A stretch of DNA of 42,138 nt from Allobacillus saliphilus (GTDB lineage Bacteria > Bacillota > Bacilli > Bacillales > Alkalibacillaceae): contig NZ_JAGSIE010000031.1 in the NCBI RefSeq assembly GCF_018138385.1, forward strand, positions 1-42,138, written 5' to 3'. The translations under genes were made by a program, and so were the position numbers. This document shows, piece after piece, positions 1 through 8,931 of this stretch (within the stretch, counting starts at the first letter, position 1; every line of letters begins with the position of its first letter). The notes below the pieces were generated by a model. The model made no database searches and was not told the DNA's origin. It saw only the letters and a program-made list of their open reading frames with translations.

Positions 1-16
1 CTCACTATATCGTATA

Positions 17-60
17 AAAAGAAATAGTGGGCAAGATCATCCGTCGATGACCTTGCCCAC
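17..60 (-). terminator. Rho-independent terminator of the zinc-ribbon membrane protein gene
   Basis: A 14-bp nearly perfect inverted repeat (27-40 with 47-60, core GTGGGCAAG/CTTGCCCAC, six-base loop) is followed on the minus strand by a T-rich tract (rc of 17-26). It lies just beyond the stop codon of the minus-strand gene ending at 79. Confidence 0.85.
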
Positions 61-78
61 TAATCTTAGTATGTTTTT

Positions 79-840
79 TTAGAAAATACTCGTAATATTA
101 TTGATAAAACTCGATACCATCGTTTCGATATACGTTCTAGCAACAAAGCTTAAAATTAAAACACCGATAAAATAAACAATTAACAAGAGATAAACGCGAT
201 CGGTTCCGCCCCCTGTGTTTTCGACTCCATGCTTAGTAAGAATGGCTGGTAACATAAAAATGACACCAAGGGTTGCGATGATGAATGCAACAGTTGCCAA
301 CCAATTTAGATTCAAAACGGAGAATAAAATGCCGATCAAGAAGATGGCTGAGAACGGAAATAAATATCCACCATACTGAGCGGTCAATGCTCGTAAGTCT
401 TTTATTTCACCAGAAATTTTGGCCAAAATAAAGATAAGCAAAATCATAATAATTTGTAGTGCATAAAATCCTATAAACGGTAAGATGAAATAGTCAAAAA
501 AGCTAACTTCCACACTTTGACCAAGTATATTGCCTAATCCGAGGTCATTAAATGAGTTTTGCAAATTAGAAGAGATACTTTTCATAGAGTAATAGATAAA
601 GCCAGCAATTAATAAAGAATAAATTGCAATGGAAATCAAACCAATTGCTAAATGATTCGGTGTTAGATGTTTACTCGCAGACGGCTGCTTTAAGATTTTC
701 TTTAAAACACCGTAGACATTCTCGCTAGGTAATACCTCATCTGAACGAATTGTAATAATTGAAGCTTCGATATCCTCACCACAGTTAGGGCAAAACTGAA
801 TATTCTCTTCAACAAAGCTGCCACAAGATGGACAACGCAT
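79..840 (-). CDS. Zinc-ribbon plus Yip1-like integral membrane protein, function unknown
   Basis: This encodes 253 residues. The N-terminus is a zinc ribbon with two CxxC knuckles (C3-C6 and C17-C20), followed by a polar linker to about residue 60. The rest is hydrophobic, with about five membrane segments (near 63-85, 114-139, 158-176, 178-200 and 217-238), the arrangement seen in bacterial Yip1-domain proteins. The ATG is preceded by a GAAAGGGGTG ribosome binding site at good spacing. The gene stands alone, ends at a strong hairpin terminator, and is followed upstream on the same strand by the yerD-like gene, which has its own terminator, so the two are probably separate transcripts. No catalytic motif is visible. 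The zinc-ribbon and membrane assignment is secure, the Yip1 family assignment is likely, and the role is unknown. Confidence 0.75.
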   Translation of the reverse strand: MRCPSCGSFVEENIQFCPNCGEDIEASIITIRSDEVLPSENVYGVLKKILKQPSASKHLTPNHLAIGLISIAIYSLLIAGFIYYSMKSISSNLQNSFNDLGLGNILGQSVEVSFFDYFILPFIGFYALQIIMILLIFILAKISGEIKDLRALTAQYGGYLFPFSAIFLIGILFSVLNLNWLATVAFIIATLGVIFMLPAILTKHGVENTGGGTDRVYLLLIVYFIGVLILSFVARTYIETMVSSFINNITSIF

Positions 841-930
841 AAAAACACCCCTTTCTTATCCTACACATCACTTGTAACTATCATATAAGAAAAGAAGTAA
901 AGAACACAATCAATCAATAAGTATTTCAAA

Positions 931-985
931 AAAAGATCCCGGTAGTAAGAACTCATCTAGCGAATTTCCTATCCCGGAATCTTTT
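931..985 (-). terminator. Rho-independent terminator of the yerD-like gene
   Basis: On the minus strand AAAAGATTCCGG and TAG pair with CTA and CCGGGATCTTTT, with a two-base bulge, and the stem runs into a tract of seven T. The hairpin begins about 37 nt after the stop codon at 1022. Confidence 0.72.
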
Positions 986-1021
986 ACAATTAATCGGAGT
1001 AAGAATACATAGTTGAGTCAT

Positions 1022-2593
1022 TTAAGCTTGATAGGTCTTCAAGTGATTATCATAGGTGACATCATATAAATCTTTGTAAGCAACATGCTCGTCTCTGAAC
1101 TCAGATGGTGATTCCAACCCTGCTGCCGCTGCTAAATTAAACAAACCTTCACGCATGGCAATGACAAAGTTAGTAACACGATAAGACTTTTCATCAATAT
1201 TTAATGCACGTTGTAATTTTGGATCCGTCGTTGCCACGCCGACAGGGCATTCATTCGTATGACATACTTGTGCCATGATACAACCGACAGTCACCATAAA
1301 GGCTCGGGCTACTTGAACGAGATCCGCACCTAATGATAAGGCAATTGCAATTTTATCTGGTGTAATTAACTTCCCAGAAGCTATAATCTTCACACGGTCT
1401 CTTACACCCTCGTTTACGAGTGCTTGATGCAAAATCGGCAATGCTGCCTTTAATGGCAATCCAACACTATCAGCAAGCTCTTGATACGTAGCACCCGTTC
1501 CGCCTTCGCCGCCATCGACGGTAATGAAGTCTGGGTGTTTACCAGTCTCCTTCATCGTTTTAGCCAAATCTTCGACGTATTTTTCTTGCCCGACGACGAT
1601 CTTCATTCCAACAGGTAAACCGGTTGCTTCTCGAATATCAGTAATAAAATCAAGAAGTGTATGCACATCGTCAAATTCGTTAAATCGGTTTGGACTGTTA
1701 ATCGTTTTATACGGTTCGACGTTACGGATATTAGCAATTTCGGGGGTGACTTTATCACCTTCAACGTGACCGCCTCGAAGTTTTGCACCTTGTGCCAACT
1801 TTAATTCGAACGCTTTCACTTGTTCAATCTCTGCTTTCTTCTTTAATTCTTCCCACGAAAACTCACCCGCCTCCGTACGAACACCGAACAAACCAGGGCC
1901 GATTTGCATGATGAGATCGACATCTCCTTTTAAATGATGATTTGAAAGTCCGCCCTCACCCGTATTCATCCATGTACCAGTAGCACGGCCAAGTCCAATC
2001 GATAATGCGGTTATGGCACGATCTCCAAGTGCTCCATAACTCATGGCAGACATACCAATATGTCCTTTTACATGGAACGGGTTCGGTGTATCCTCACCAA
2101 TGACGACTTCATATTCTTCCTCAAGTAAAAAAGGTTCCATCATTTTATCTTCGCGGTGCTCTTTTCTACCGAGCAATGAATCTTTATCAATTTGGTAAAC
2201 GAATGAGCTGATTTGAGGACTTTCACCGAGTGCTAACTCTTCTAGTTGTTTAGGGAACATTGAATTTTTTACGTAGTAGCCAGGCTCTTCAAAATCTCTG
2301 AGTGAACCGTAGCCAATCAAACGATGACCATATTTCGCTGGGATGATGATGTCATGATAATCCTTTCTTGAAAAAGGCTTACCTTCTGTATCGTCTCGGA
2401 AAAAATATTGCCTTAATTCCGGTCCAATTTTTTCAAACATATATCGAATGCGGCCAAGTACCGGATAATTCCGAAGTACAGAATGTCTTTTTTGGTTACG
2501 GTCGACAAAGTATGCATACAATACGAAGAATGCAGGTAAAACTAAAACAAACAAAATAATAATTAATAGAATGACGCTTACGATATCCGCCAT
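1022..2593 (-). CDS. yerD: FMN-binding glutamate-synthase-like oxidoreductase (YerD type)
   Basis: The 523-residue protein matches the glutamate synthase central/FMN barrel family and is close in length to B. subtilis YerD. One N-terminal membrane segment (about residues 5-28) precedes the soluble domain, so it is probably membrane-anchored. Visible motifs are a glycine-rich FMN-barrel stretch (ATGTWMNTGEGGLSNHH), DGGEGGTGATYQE, and three cysteines C438, C444 and C449 spaced C-x5-C-x4-C as in the 3Fe-4S site of GltB and ferredoxin-dependent glutamate synthases. There is no glutaminase (class II amidotransferase) domain, so it is not a complete glutamate synthase. The true reaction and electron donor are unknown. 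It is divergent from the antiporter gene at 2715, sharing a 121-bp promoter region. Family assignment is firm, the physiological role is not. Confidence 0.87.
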   Translation of the reverse strand: MADIVSVILLIIILFVLVLPAFFVLYAYFVDRNQKRHSVLRNYPVLGRIRYMFEKIGPELRQYFFRDDTEGKPFSRKDYHDIIIPAKYGHRLIGYGSLRDFEEPGYYVKNSMFPKQLEELALGESPQISSFVYQIDKDSLLGRKEHREDKMMEPFLLEEEYEVVIGEDTPNPFHVKGHIGMSAMSYGALGDRAITALSIGLGRATGTWMNTGEGGLSNHHLKGDVDLIMQIGPGLFGVRTEAGEFSWEELKKKAEIEQVKAFELKLAQGAKLRGGHVEGDKVTPEIANIRNVEPYKTINSPNRFNEFDDVHTLLDFITDIREATGLPVGMKIVVGQEKYVEDLAKTMKETGKHPDFITVDGGEGGTGATYQELADSVGLPLKAALPILHQALVNEGVRDRVKIIASGKLITPDKIAIALSLGADLVQVARAFMVTVGCIMAQVCHTNECPVGVATTDPKLQRALNIDEKSYRVTNFVIAMREGLFNLAAAAGLESPSEFRDEHVAYKDLYDVTYDNHLKTYQA

Positions 2594-2714
2594 TGACTAC
2601 CCCCCTAGTGAATTATATAATTGCTAGCGTATATATAAAAAATATCGTATATATGGGTTATACCACATCTATTAGGGAACTAAGCATACTAGCCCATAAG
2701 GAAGGAGGCGCACG

Positions 2715-4517
2715 GTGGACAATTTATTGTTTGAACTGATGCTCATCTTATTTTTAGGCGTTAGCTCACAGTGGGTTGCATGGCGCTATAGATTACCAGC
2801 GATTGTCGTGATGTCGGTCGTTGGTTTACTGGCAGGACCTATTTTTGGAGTTATAAATCCTGAGGAAAACCTCGCAGTTGTATATGGTCCATTGATTTCC
2901 ATTGCTGTTGGGATTATCTTATTTGAAGGAAGCCTAGGCTTGGATTTTCGTGAAGTTCGCGGAATCGGTAAACCGATCTATCGTATCGTGACAATTGGGG
3001 CATTATTAGCATGGCTTTTAGGCTCATTAGCCGCACATTATGTCGCAGGACTACCGCTCGCTGTATCTTTCGTAATCGGAGCTATTTTAATTGTCACAGG
3101 ACCGACAGTTATTTTACCTCTCTTGAGGCAGGCTAAGCTAAAGCCACTTCCTTCTGCAATTCTTAAATGGGAAGGTATTATCGTAGACCCTTTAGGTGCC
3201 TTGCTTGCTGTTTTCGCATTTGTATTCATTCAATTCATTACCCTTGACGATGTGACATTCATCACTATTTTATTCTTTATCGGTGGATCGATATTAGCTA
3301 TTCTGATTGGGATTGGATTTGGTTTAGGCGTTGGTAAATTATTCGAGAATGGTTTGGTACCTGAGTATTTAAAATCTCCATTTGTTTTGTCCAGTGTCGT
3401 GACTGCCTTTACAATCAGTGATACGATTATGCACGAAACAGGCTTGCTAGCCGTAACGGTAATGGGTATAACCCTTGCAAATATGAGAATTTCATCTATT
3501 GGAGATTTACGTCACTTTAAAGAGAATATATCTATTCTGTTGATCTCTGTGATTTTCATTATGTTAACAGCGTCATTGACAAGAGAAACATTGATTGCCA
3601 TGTTTGAATGGCCGATCATCTCGTTCGTCTTACTAATGCTTTTTGTCATTCGACCGTTAACGATTTTCATCTCAACAATCGGTACAGGTTTACCGTTTAA
3701 AGTGAAATTACTGACAGGTTGGATAGCGCCACGAGGAATTGTCGCCTTGACGGTATCTGGTTACTTTGCCGGAGTGTTGATGCTTGAAGGTTATGAGGAA
3801 GCTGAAATGTTAACTTCATTAACGTTTGGCCTTGTGTTTGCGACAGTTTTGGCTCATGGCTTTTCAATTGGATGGCTTTCGAAAAAATTAAATTTATCTA
3901 CTGAAAGCACACCAGGTATTCTAATGGTTGGATCTAGTAAATTCACAGCCAACTTTGCGAAAGTATTGGATGACTATGAAATACCGGTTATGATCATTGA
4001 TTCATCATGGAGTAGATTATCTCATGCACGTAGACTCGATGTGCCAAACAAACATGGCGAAGTGCTTTCTGAACAAACCGATTACCAGTTAGATATGACT
4101 CCTTATGAATATATGATCAGTATGACGGAATTTGATTCATACAACACATTAATCAGTACAACATTTAAGCCAGAGTTCGGTCGGGAATTTTTGTACCAAT
4201 TACCGATTCAAATGGACAATGGCGATCGTTTAGATGAAGTCAGTAACCATATAAGCGGAAATATTCTATTTAGTGAACAGGCTAACTGGACAGTACTGAA
4301 TGAGAAGATCAACCAAGGATTTGTATTTAAGAAAACGAAGGTTACAGAAGAGTATACATTTGAAATGCTGAAAAAAGACTTACATCATGAATCGATTTTA
4401 TTGGCGATTATTAAAGGGAATGGGAAGATTAGTTTCTTCTCTCCAAATCGCGAGCCAAAAATCGAATCAAATGATATTGTCATCAGTTTATCCAAGCCGA
4501 ATAATCGACAAGGATAA
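2715..4517 (+). CDS. CPA1-family Na+(K+)/H+ antiporter with cytosolic C-terminal domain
   Basis: The 600-residue protein has about 12-13 membrane segments over residues 1-395 (Na_H_Exchanger fold), including the TGPTVILPLL segment and the conserved-type ILKWEGIIVDPLGALLAVF segment with the acidic residues expected for cation-coupled exchange. Residues about 405-600 form a soluble tail that opens like a Rossmann/TrkA-N domain (ILMVGSSKFTANFAKVLDDYEIPVMIIDSS), though the glycine motif is incomplete. Start is GTG with AAGGAAGGAGG 4-6 nt upstream. The gene is monocistronic, closed by a strong terminator. It most likely extrudes Na+ or K+ in exchange for protons at the cytoplasmic membrane; the ion cannot be decided from sequence. 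It belongs to the NhaP-type group rather than NhaA or NhaC. Confidence 0.88.
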   Translation: MDNLLFELMLILFLGVSSQWVAWRYRLPAIVVMSVVGLLAGPIFGVINPEENLAVVYGPLISIAVGIILFEGSLGLDFREVRGIGKPIYRIVTIGALLAWLLGSLAAHYVAGLPLAVSFVIGAILIVTGPTVILPLLRQAKLKPLPSAILKWEGIIVDPLGALLAVFAFVFIQFITLDDVTFITILFFIGGSILAILIGIGFGLGVGKLFENGLVPEYLKSPFVLSSVVTAFTISDTIMHETGLLAVTVMGITLANMRISSIGDLRHFKENISILLISVIFIMLTASLTRETLIAMFEWPIISFVLLMLFVIRPLTIFISTIGTGLPFKVKLLTGWIAPRGIVALTVSGYFAGVLMLEGYEEAEMLTSLTFGLVFATVLAHGFSIGWLSKKLNLSTESTPGILMVGSSKFTANFAKVLDDYEIPVMIIDSSWSRLSHARRLDVPNKHGEVLSEQTDYQLDMTPYEYMISMTEFDSYNTLISTTFKPEFGREFLYQLPIQMDNGDRLDEVSNHISGNILFSEQANWTVLNEKINQGFVFKKTKVTEEYTFEMLKKDLHHESILLAIIKGNGKISFFSPNREPKIESNDIVISLSKPNNRQG

Positions 4518-4530
4518 GTTAAACAATCCT

Positions 4531-4575
4531 AAACCAGCTAGTGGACTAAAAGTGGTCCCTAGCTGGTTTTTTCTT
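4531..4575 (+). terminator. Rho-independent terminator of the antiporter gene
   Basis: AAACCAGCTAG pairs with CTAGCTGGTTT, with a further inner GGAC/GTCC pairing, and is followed by TTTTTTC. It lies 14 nt after the stop codon. Confidence 0.92.
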
Positions 4576-4600
4576 GTGCTTAAATATAGAAAGTCTTGAT

Positions 4601-5000
4601 AACAACGAGAGCCTTTCTCGACGCTCGAATGAGGTGTGGAACGGTGTGAATTGTCGTAGAGAGACCGTCTCAATACCTTAATGAGAGCGGAATCAGTTTG
4701 ATTTGTCATCGAGTGTGCATCTCAATACCAGAATGAGGGCTGAATCTTTTCGAATCGTCGTTGAGAACGTGTATCAACACCCGAATGAAGCATGGGAGCA
4801 TCGAAACTGTCGTCGAGAACGCGTCTCAACACCCGGAAGAAGTGGATAAGCATTGAAAACGTCCTTGAGGAATGCTCTCAATGACTGAACAGACTAAATA
4901 TTAGTTGAAAAGGTCATTGAGAATGCATCTCGATCCCCGAATGAGTGCGTGTGCAGTCCAAAAGTCATCGAGAACAAATAACGACGCTAAAATAAGCAGT
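4601..5000. repeat. Intergenic 52-bp tandem array, eight degenerate units
   Basis: Units begin at 4601, 4653, 4705, 4757, 4809, 4861, 4913 and 4964, i.e. a 52-bp period kept exactly over seven units and 51 bp for the last, which is partial. Most units begin GTCRTCGAGA or a close variant, and carry a short dyad YGAGA-N5-TCTCRA, then CACCCGAATGA-like sequence and a poorly conserved tail. Sequence identity between units is only moderate, yet the spacing is held. No ORF with a ribosome binding site covers it. It begins 26 bp after the antiporter terminator. Related units recur at about 24154-24309. Confidence 0.85.
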
Positions 5001-5578
5001 AGATAAGTGACTTTGGCCCTAGAGTGCAACCTCAAAAAAATATAGGAGCAATGGATTCGTTCAATCTAGGTACGAACACCCCATAAATAACAAAATATTT
5101 AATTAATTAAAATGTTTAGCAGGGATGTTCCTGGTCACCATCGAATGATACATATAAAAGGACACTATACATACATTTAATTTAGATAGAACGCTTGAAA
5201 AAATCACCTATTTATCCTCAGGATTTACATCCAATCTAATGAATCTTCATGACACTTTTAAAAAAGATAAACCCAAAAAGATGAAATTATCACCTTAAAA
5301 CAATGATATGAAGGCTTTTTCATAACAAACTTTGAAAAAGCAATCAACTAGTAAATTTGGAGTATACACGATAATCTGCGCGTATTTTCGATTATATTAT
5401 AGAAATTTGAATTTTATGTTTATTTCCTCGCAAAATAGGTTATTAAACTATAAAATGTGTGTTTTTTTGGAAGTTGAATAATTCTAGCAGAATCATATAC
5501 GCTTAAATAGAAGAAATGAACAGTGTAATTTATTTATCAATTATACACAGTCTTTCTTTTCGAGAGGGGGCAAGTTTT
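5001..5578. other. AT-rich intergenic leader before the TRAP operon
   Basis: About 580 bp without a credible gene. It contains an 8-bp inverted repeat GCTTTTTC (5314-5321) / GAAAAAGC (5334-5341) with a 12-base loop, not followed by a T tract, so it is more likely an operator or leader hairpin than a terminator. TATA-rich stretches near 5390-5400 and 5440-5455 could hold the promoter of the downstream operon, but no clean -35/-10 pair stands out. An ATG at 5516 lies in frame with the TRAP gene but lacks a ribosome binding site. Confidence 0.5.
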
Positions 5579-6187
5579 TTGGGAAGCTTGAGTAACAATG
5601 GCTTTATTCGAGGAATAGGAAAAGTATTTCATTTTATTGATAAAGTAATGATGAGATTAGAAGAGTTTATATTATCCTTCTCGATCATTTTAATTTCAAT
5701 TATGATCGTCGGTAATGTAATCGCCCGAGAAGTCTTTAATTCAGGTGCTTTTTATTTCGCCTATGAGGTGAGTAAATTTGCCATCATTATAGCAACGTTC
5801 ATGGGAATTGCTTATGCAGCTCGAAAAGGACGGCATATCAGTATGTCTGCTTTTTACGACTTTGCTCCTATGAAGGTTCGTAAAGTGATGATGATTGTGA
5901 TTAATGCAGTGACCGCAATCGTGATGTTTGTCATGGCGTACTATACTTATAATTTTGTTCTATTTGAATATAATACCGGGGCTATTACGACTTCGTTGGA
6001 AGTCCCTAGATACTTAATGGCCGTGTTTATTCCAATCGGCTTTCTGACAGCTGGGATTCAATACATTAGAAACACAATTGTGAACTTCACAGCGAAAGCA
6101 AAAGATAAAGTTTATTTAGGAATCGATGCCGTTGATTATAACGATCAAAGAGAGAAAGATCTAAAGATGGAAGATATATCCATCTAA
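5579..6187 (+). CDS. TRAP transporter small membrane subunit (DctQ family)
   Basis: This is the four-helix small permease subunit of a tripartite ATP-independent periplasmic-type transporter. From the chosen TTG it has 202 residues, with hydrophobic segments at about 28-50, 62-82, 105-128 and 148-168 and a charged C-terminal tail. The TTG at 5579 is preferred because GAGAGGGGG lies 8 nt upstream; the in-frame ATG at 5516 would add 21 residues but has no ribosome binding site. It is the first gene of an operon with the large membrane subunit (35-nt gap) and the binding protein. DctQ partners DctM in the cytoplasmic membrane for Na+-driven uptake of organic acids; the substrate cannot be read from the sequence. 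Confidence 0.85.
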   Translation: MGSLSNNGFIRGIGKVFHFIDKVMMRLEEFILSFSIILISIMIVGNVIAREVFNSGAFYFAYEVSKFAIIIATFMGIAYAARKGRHISMSAFYDFAPMKVRKVMMIVINAVTAIVMFVMAYYTYNFVLFEYNTGAITTSLEVPRYLMAVFIPIGFLTAGIQYIRNTIVNFTAKAKDKVYLGIDAVDYNDQREKDLKMEDISI

Positions 6188-6222
6188 CGTCAAAAATCGA
6201 TTAGAGTAGAGAGGAAAAATCT

Positions 6223-7497
6223 ATGTTAGCGACATTATTATCTATAATGATTATTCTTTTGCTGTTGAACTTCCCGATGATGATTCCGCTGATCCTGGCA
6301 CCCGTTGTTATTATGCTTATTTACAATCCAAATTTAAGCATGGATATTCTCATGAAGCAACTGATGACAGGCATTGAATCACCTGTACTGTTATGTGTGC
6401 CGTTATTTATTTTCGCTGCGGATATTATGACAGCTGGTAAAACTTCACAGCGTTTATTAGATTTCGTCGGTTCGTTCGTCGGTCACATTCGTGGGGGATA
6501 TGCCGTAACGACTGCAGCAGCCTGTACAATGTTCGGTGCCATCTCAGGTTCAACACAAGCAACAGTGGTCGCCATTGGACGACCGATGAGAGAAAGATTA
6601 CTTAAAATGGGATACAAAGATTCGCAGGCAATGGCCTTAATTGTTAATGCCAGTGACGTGGCATTATTAATACCGCCAAGTGTTGGTATGATCATTTATG
6701 CACTTGCAGCAGGTTCGGTATCCGTCGGCGACTTGTTTATTGCTGGAATTATTCCAGGGGTAATCGTATTTTTAGCATTCGCAATCTATAATATTATTCA
6801 TGCAAAAGTGAAGAACATTCCACTAGGTGAAAAAGCTAGCTGGAAAGAACGATTTGTTCATTTTAGAAAAGCACTTTTACCGTTAGGATTTCCAATTATT
6901 ATTGTCGGTGGAATCTACACTGGTATATTTACACCAGTAGAAGCATCAGGTATTTCCGTATTGTATGCAATAATTTTGGAAGTATTGATATTTAAGACGA
7001 TTAAATGGAGAGAACTTCCTGGAATTTCACTCTCAACAGGTTTAGTTACATCAGCCGTTTTCATTTTGGTTGCTGGTGGACAGCTTTTCACTTGGGTAAT
7101 TGGTTTTGCGGGAATTCCAAGAATGATTACTGAAGCAGTTCTTGGGACAGATCCGAGTGCGTTATTCGTCCTGTTGATGGTCAGTGTGTTTTTCTTCGTT
7201 GGGTGTATGTTTGTTGACCCAATCGTCGTTATCTTAGTATTAACACCAATTTTTGCTCCAGCTGCTGAAGCGGCAGGAGTTGACCTGATCCACCTTGGAA
7301 TCATCGTGACTTTCCAAGCAGCATTAGGTTCTGCAACACCGCCATTTGGTGTTGACATATTTACCGCAAGTGCGGTGTTTAACAAACCTTATCTGGAAGT
7401 TATCAAAAGTACACCACCTTATATCGTGATGTTAATCGCAATTGGGTTGTTGTTGGTATTCTTCCCAGAGTTATCTTTAGTACTTATTCAGGATTAA
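6223..7497 (+). CDS. TRAP transporter large membrane subunit (DctM family)
   Basis: The 424-residue protein is the main translocation subunit, of normal length for DctM, with about 11-12 membrane segments from residue 1 to the C-terminus. Characteristic stretches are the glycine/alanine-rich CTMFGAISGSTQATVVAIG loop and the related C-terminal VTFQAALGSATPPFGVDIF, the two inverted-repeat hairpin regions of this transporter fold. An AGAGAGG ribosome binding site precedes ATG. It lies between the DctQ gene and the binding-protein gene and is co-transcribed with both. Family assignment is secure; the substrate is not determinable. Confidence 0.93.
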   Translation: MLATLLSIMIILLLLNFPMMIPLILAPVVIMLIYNPNLSMDILMKQLMTGIESPVLLCVPLFIFAADIMTAGKTSQRLLDFVGSFVGHIRGGYAVTTAAACTMFGAISGSTQATVVAIGRPMRERLLKMGYKDSQAMALIVNASDVALLIPPSVGMIIYALAAGSVSVGDLFIAGIIPGVIVFLAFAIYNIIHAKVKNIPLGEKASWKERFVHFRKALLPLGFPIIIVGGIYTGIFTPVEASGISVLYAIILEVLIFKTIKWRELPGISLSTGLVTSAVFILVAGGQLFTWVIGFAGIPRMITEAVLGTDPSALFVLLMVSVFFFVGCMFVDPIVVILVLTPIFAPAAEAAGVDLIHLGIIVTFQAALGSATPPFGVDIFTASAVFNKPYLEVIKSTPPYIVMLIAIGLLLVFFPELSLVLIQD

Positions 7498-7549
7498 AGA
7501 GAACTGTCTTATGCAGTTCCTTTAAACAATAAATACATTACAGGGGGTA

Positions 7550-8686
7550 ATGAACATTTTTAACAAAAAATATTTGTTAATGTTAGCATCAATTTTTGCC
7601 TTAAGTCTACTGCTAGTTGCTTGTGGCGGTGGAGATGGTGATGAGTCTGAGGATACAGGCTCTGAAGATTCAGGATCAGAGGAAGAGTCCGATTCTGGTT
7701 CAGGTGAAGGAAGTGAAGAAGCTTCCGGAGACTTTGAATCCGATCAGTGGCGTATGGTGACGGAAGAACTTCAAGGCGAAGTACAGTTTGTTTATGCACA
7801 AGAATTTGCAAAACGAATTGAAGAAAAAACAGGTGGCGCAATTACAGTTGAAGCGCTTGAATATGGTGCTCTAGGTAGTGAAACAGACCAGGCACAGTTA
7901 CTACAGCAAGGTGGAGTTGAGCTGGCTGTCATGTCTCCAGGATTTACGGGCGGACAAGTTCCAGACGGTCAAATTTTCTCTATGCACTATTTGTTCCCGA
8001 CAGATCAAGAGCAGATTCACCAAATTTTAAAGGATAGTGAAGCGCTGAACACAGACCTGCGTAAGAAATACGAAGAGCATAGCATCACTCCACTAGCTTA
8101 TTGGAGTGAGGGTCAGATGGCATGGACAAGTAACACAGCGATTAAATCTCCATCTGATTGGGAAGGCTTGAACGTTCGTGTACAAGAATCACCTTTAATG
8201 CGTGAATCTTATGATGCGTATGGTGCTACCGTTCAGTCATTAAGCTGGGGTGAGCTATACACAGCATTAGATCGTGAAACGGTCGATGCACAAGAAAACC
8301 CGATCTTCTTTATTGAATCTGCAAGCTTTAATGAAGTACAAGATTATATGATGATTTCAGGTCATAACAACTATGTAGCGATGACGACTGCGAATACTGA
8401 ATGGTATAACGGTCTTGATGACAACGTAAAAGCTGTAGTTGATGAAACAGTAAAAGAATTGCAAGACTGGGTATTCGATGAACAGAAGAAACAAAACGAA
8501 GCTGGACTTCAAGCAATCAAAGATGAAGGAAGCACTGAGGTCATTGAATTTGATGAAGACCAAATTGCTGAATTCAGAGAAGCTATTCAACCAGTTCATG
8601 AGTATTACCGTGAAGAAGTTGAAGGAATTGACCCTGAATTATTCGATAAGTTGAAAGGTGAAATCGAAGAAGTTACAGGTGAGTAA
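7550..8686 (+). CDS. TRAP transporter substrate-binding lipoprotein (DctP family)
   Basis: The 378-residue protein has a lipoprotein signal peptide with lipobox LLVAC (C25 lipidated), then an acidic Gly/Ser/Glu/Asp linker to about residue 65 that tethers the domain to the membrane, then a DctP domain. The stretches SPSDWEGLNVRV and SWGELYTALDRETVDAQENP are the family's conserved ligand-binding region. It captures a carboxylate or related solute and delivers it to DctQM. It is the last gene of the operon, followed by a strong terminator. Oddity: the AGGGGG before the ATG leaves only about 2 nt of spacing, unusually short; no better canonical in-frame start keeps the lysine-rich signal-peptide N-terminus. 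The acid-rich linker is common in salt- and alkali-tolerant Bacillaceae (inference). Confidence 0.92.
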   Translation: MNIFNKKYLLMLASIFALSLLLVACGGGDGDESEDTGSEDSGSEEESDSGSGEGSEEASGDFESDQWRMVTEELQGEVQFVYAQEFAKRIEEKTGGAITVEALEYGALGSETDQAQLLQQGGVELAVMSPGFTGGQVPDGQIFSMHYLFPTDQEQIHQILKDSEALNTDLRKKYEEHSITPLAYWSEGQMAWTSNTAIKSPSDWEGLNVRVQESPLMRESYDAYGATVQSLSWGELYTALDRETVDAQENPIFFIESASFNEVQDYMMISGHNNYVAMTTANTEWYNGLDDNVKAVVDETVKELQDWVFDEQKKQNEAGLQAIKDEGSTEVIEFDEDQIAEFREAIQPVHEYYREEVEGIDPELFDKLKGEIEEVTGE

Positions 8687-8717
8687 GTAAACGATTGAAT
8701 TAAATAGGCAATTACTG

Positions 8718-8752
8718 AAGCTAGCTGCGTTAGACCGCGGCTAGCTTTTTTG
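8718..8752 (+). terminator. Rho-independent terminator of the TRAP operon
   Basis: AAGCTAGC, an inner GCG and CGC, then GCTAGCTT pair around a short loop and are followed by TTTTTTG. It lies about 30 nt after the binding-protein stop codon. Confidence 0.93.
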
Positions 8753-8931
8753 TTTTGCAGAAAGCATTTGGTAATTCAATTTTCGACAAGAAAAGTGTAT
8801 ACTCGTAATATGTTATTTTGGATAATCCTGCTTTATTCACTCCATCTAAAGAATGTGACTGTTAAACGAAGGATGGTTTGGGGAAGATAAGGATTAGTAA
8901 AGGTGTTAAACGTTGAGGAGTGTTTGTCGAA

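Noticed and set aside
4601-5000. CRISPR array
   Set aside because: Units are contiguous and degenerate along their whole length, with no alternation of identical repeats and unique spacers, and no cas genes are present.
6915-7385. A 156-codon minus-strand ORF inside the DctM gene
   Set aside because: It is the antisense shadow of a strongly supported membrane-protein gene, with no ribosome binding site.
8753-8931. Mn-sensing yybP-ykoY riboswitch upstream of the TerC gene
   Set aside because: The conserved loops of that riboswitch were not recognisable in the leader. A covariance-model search would settle it.
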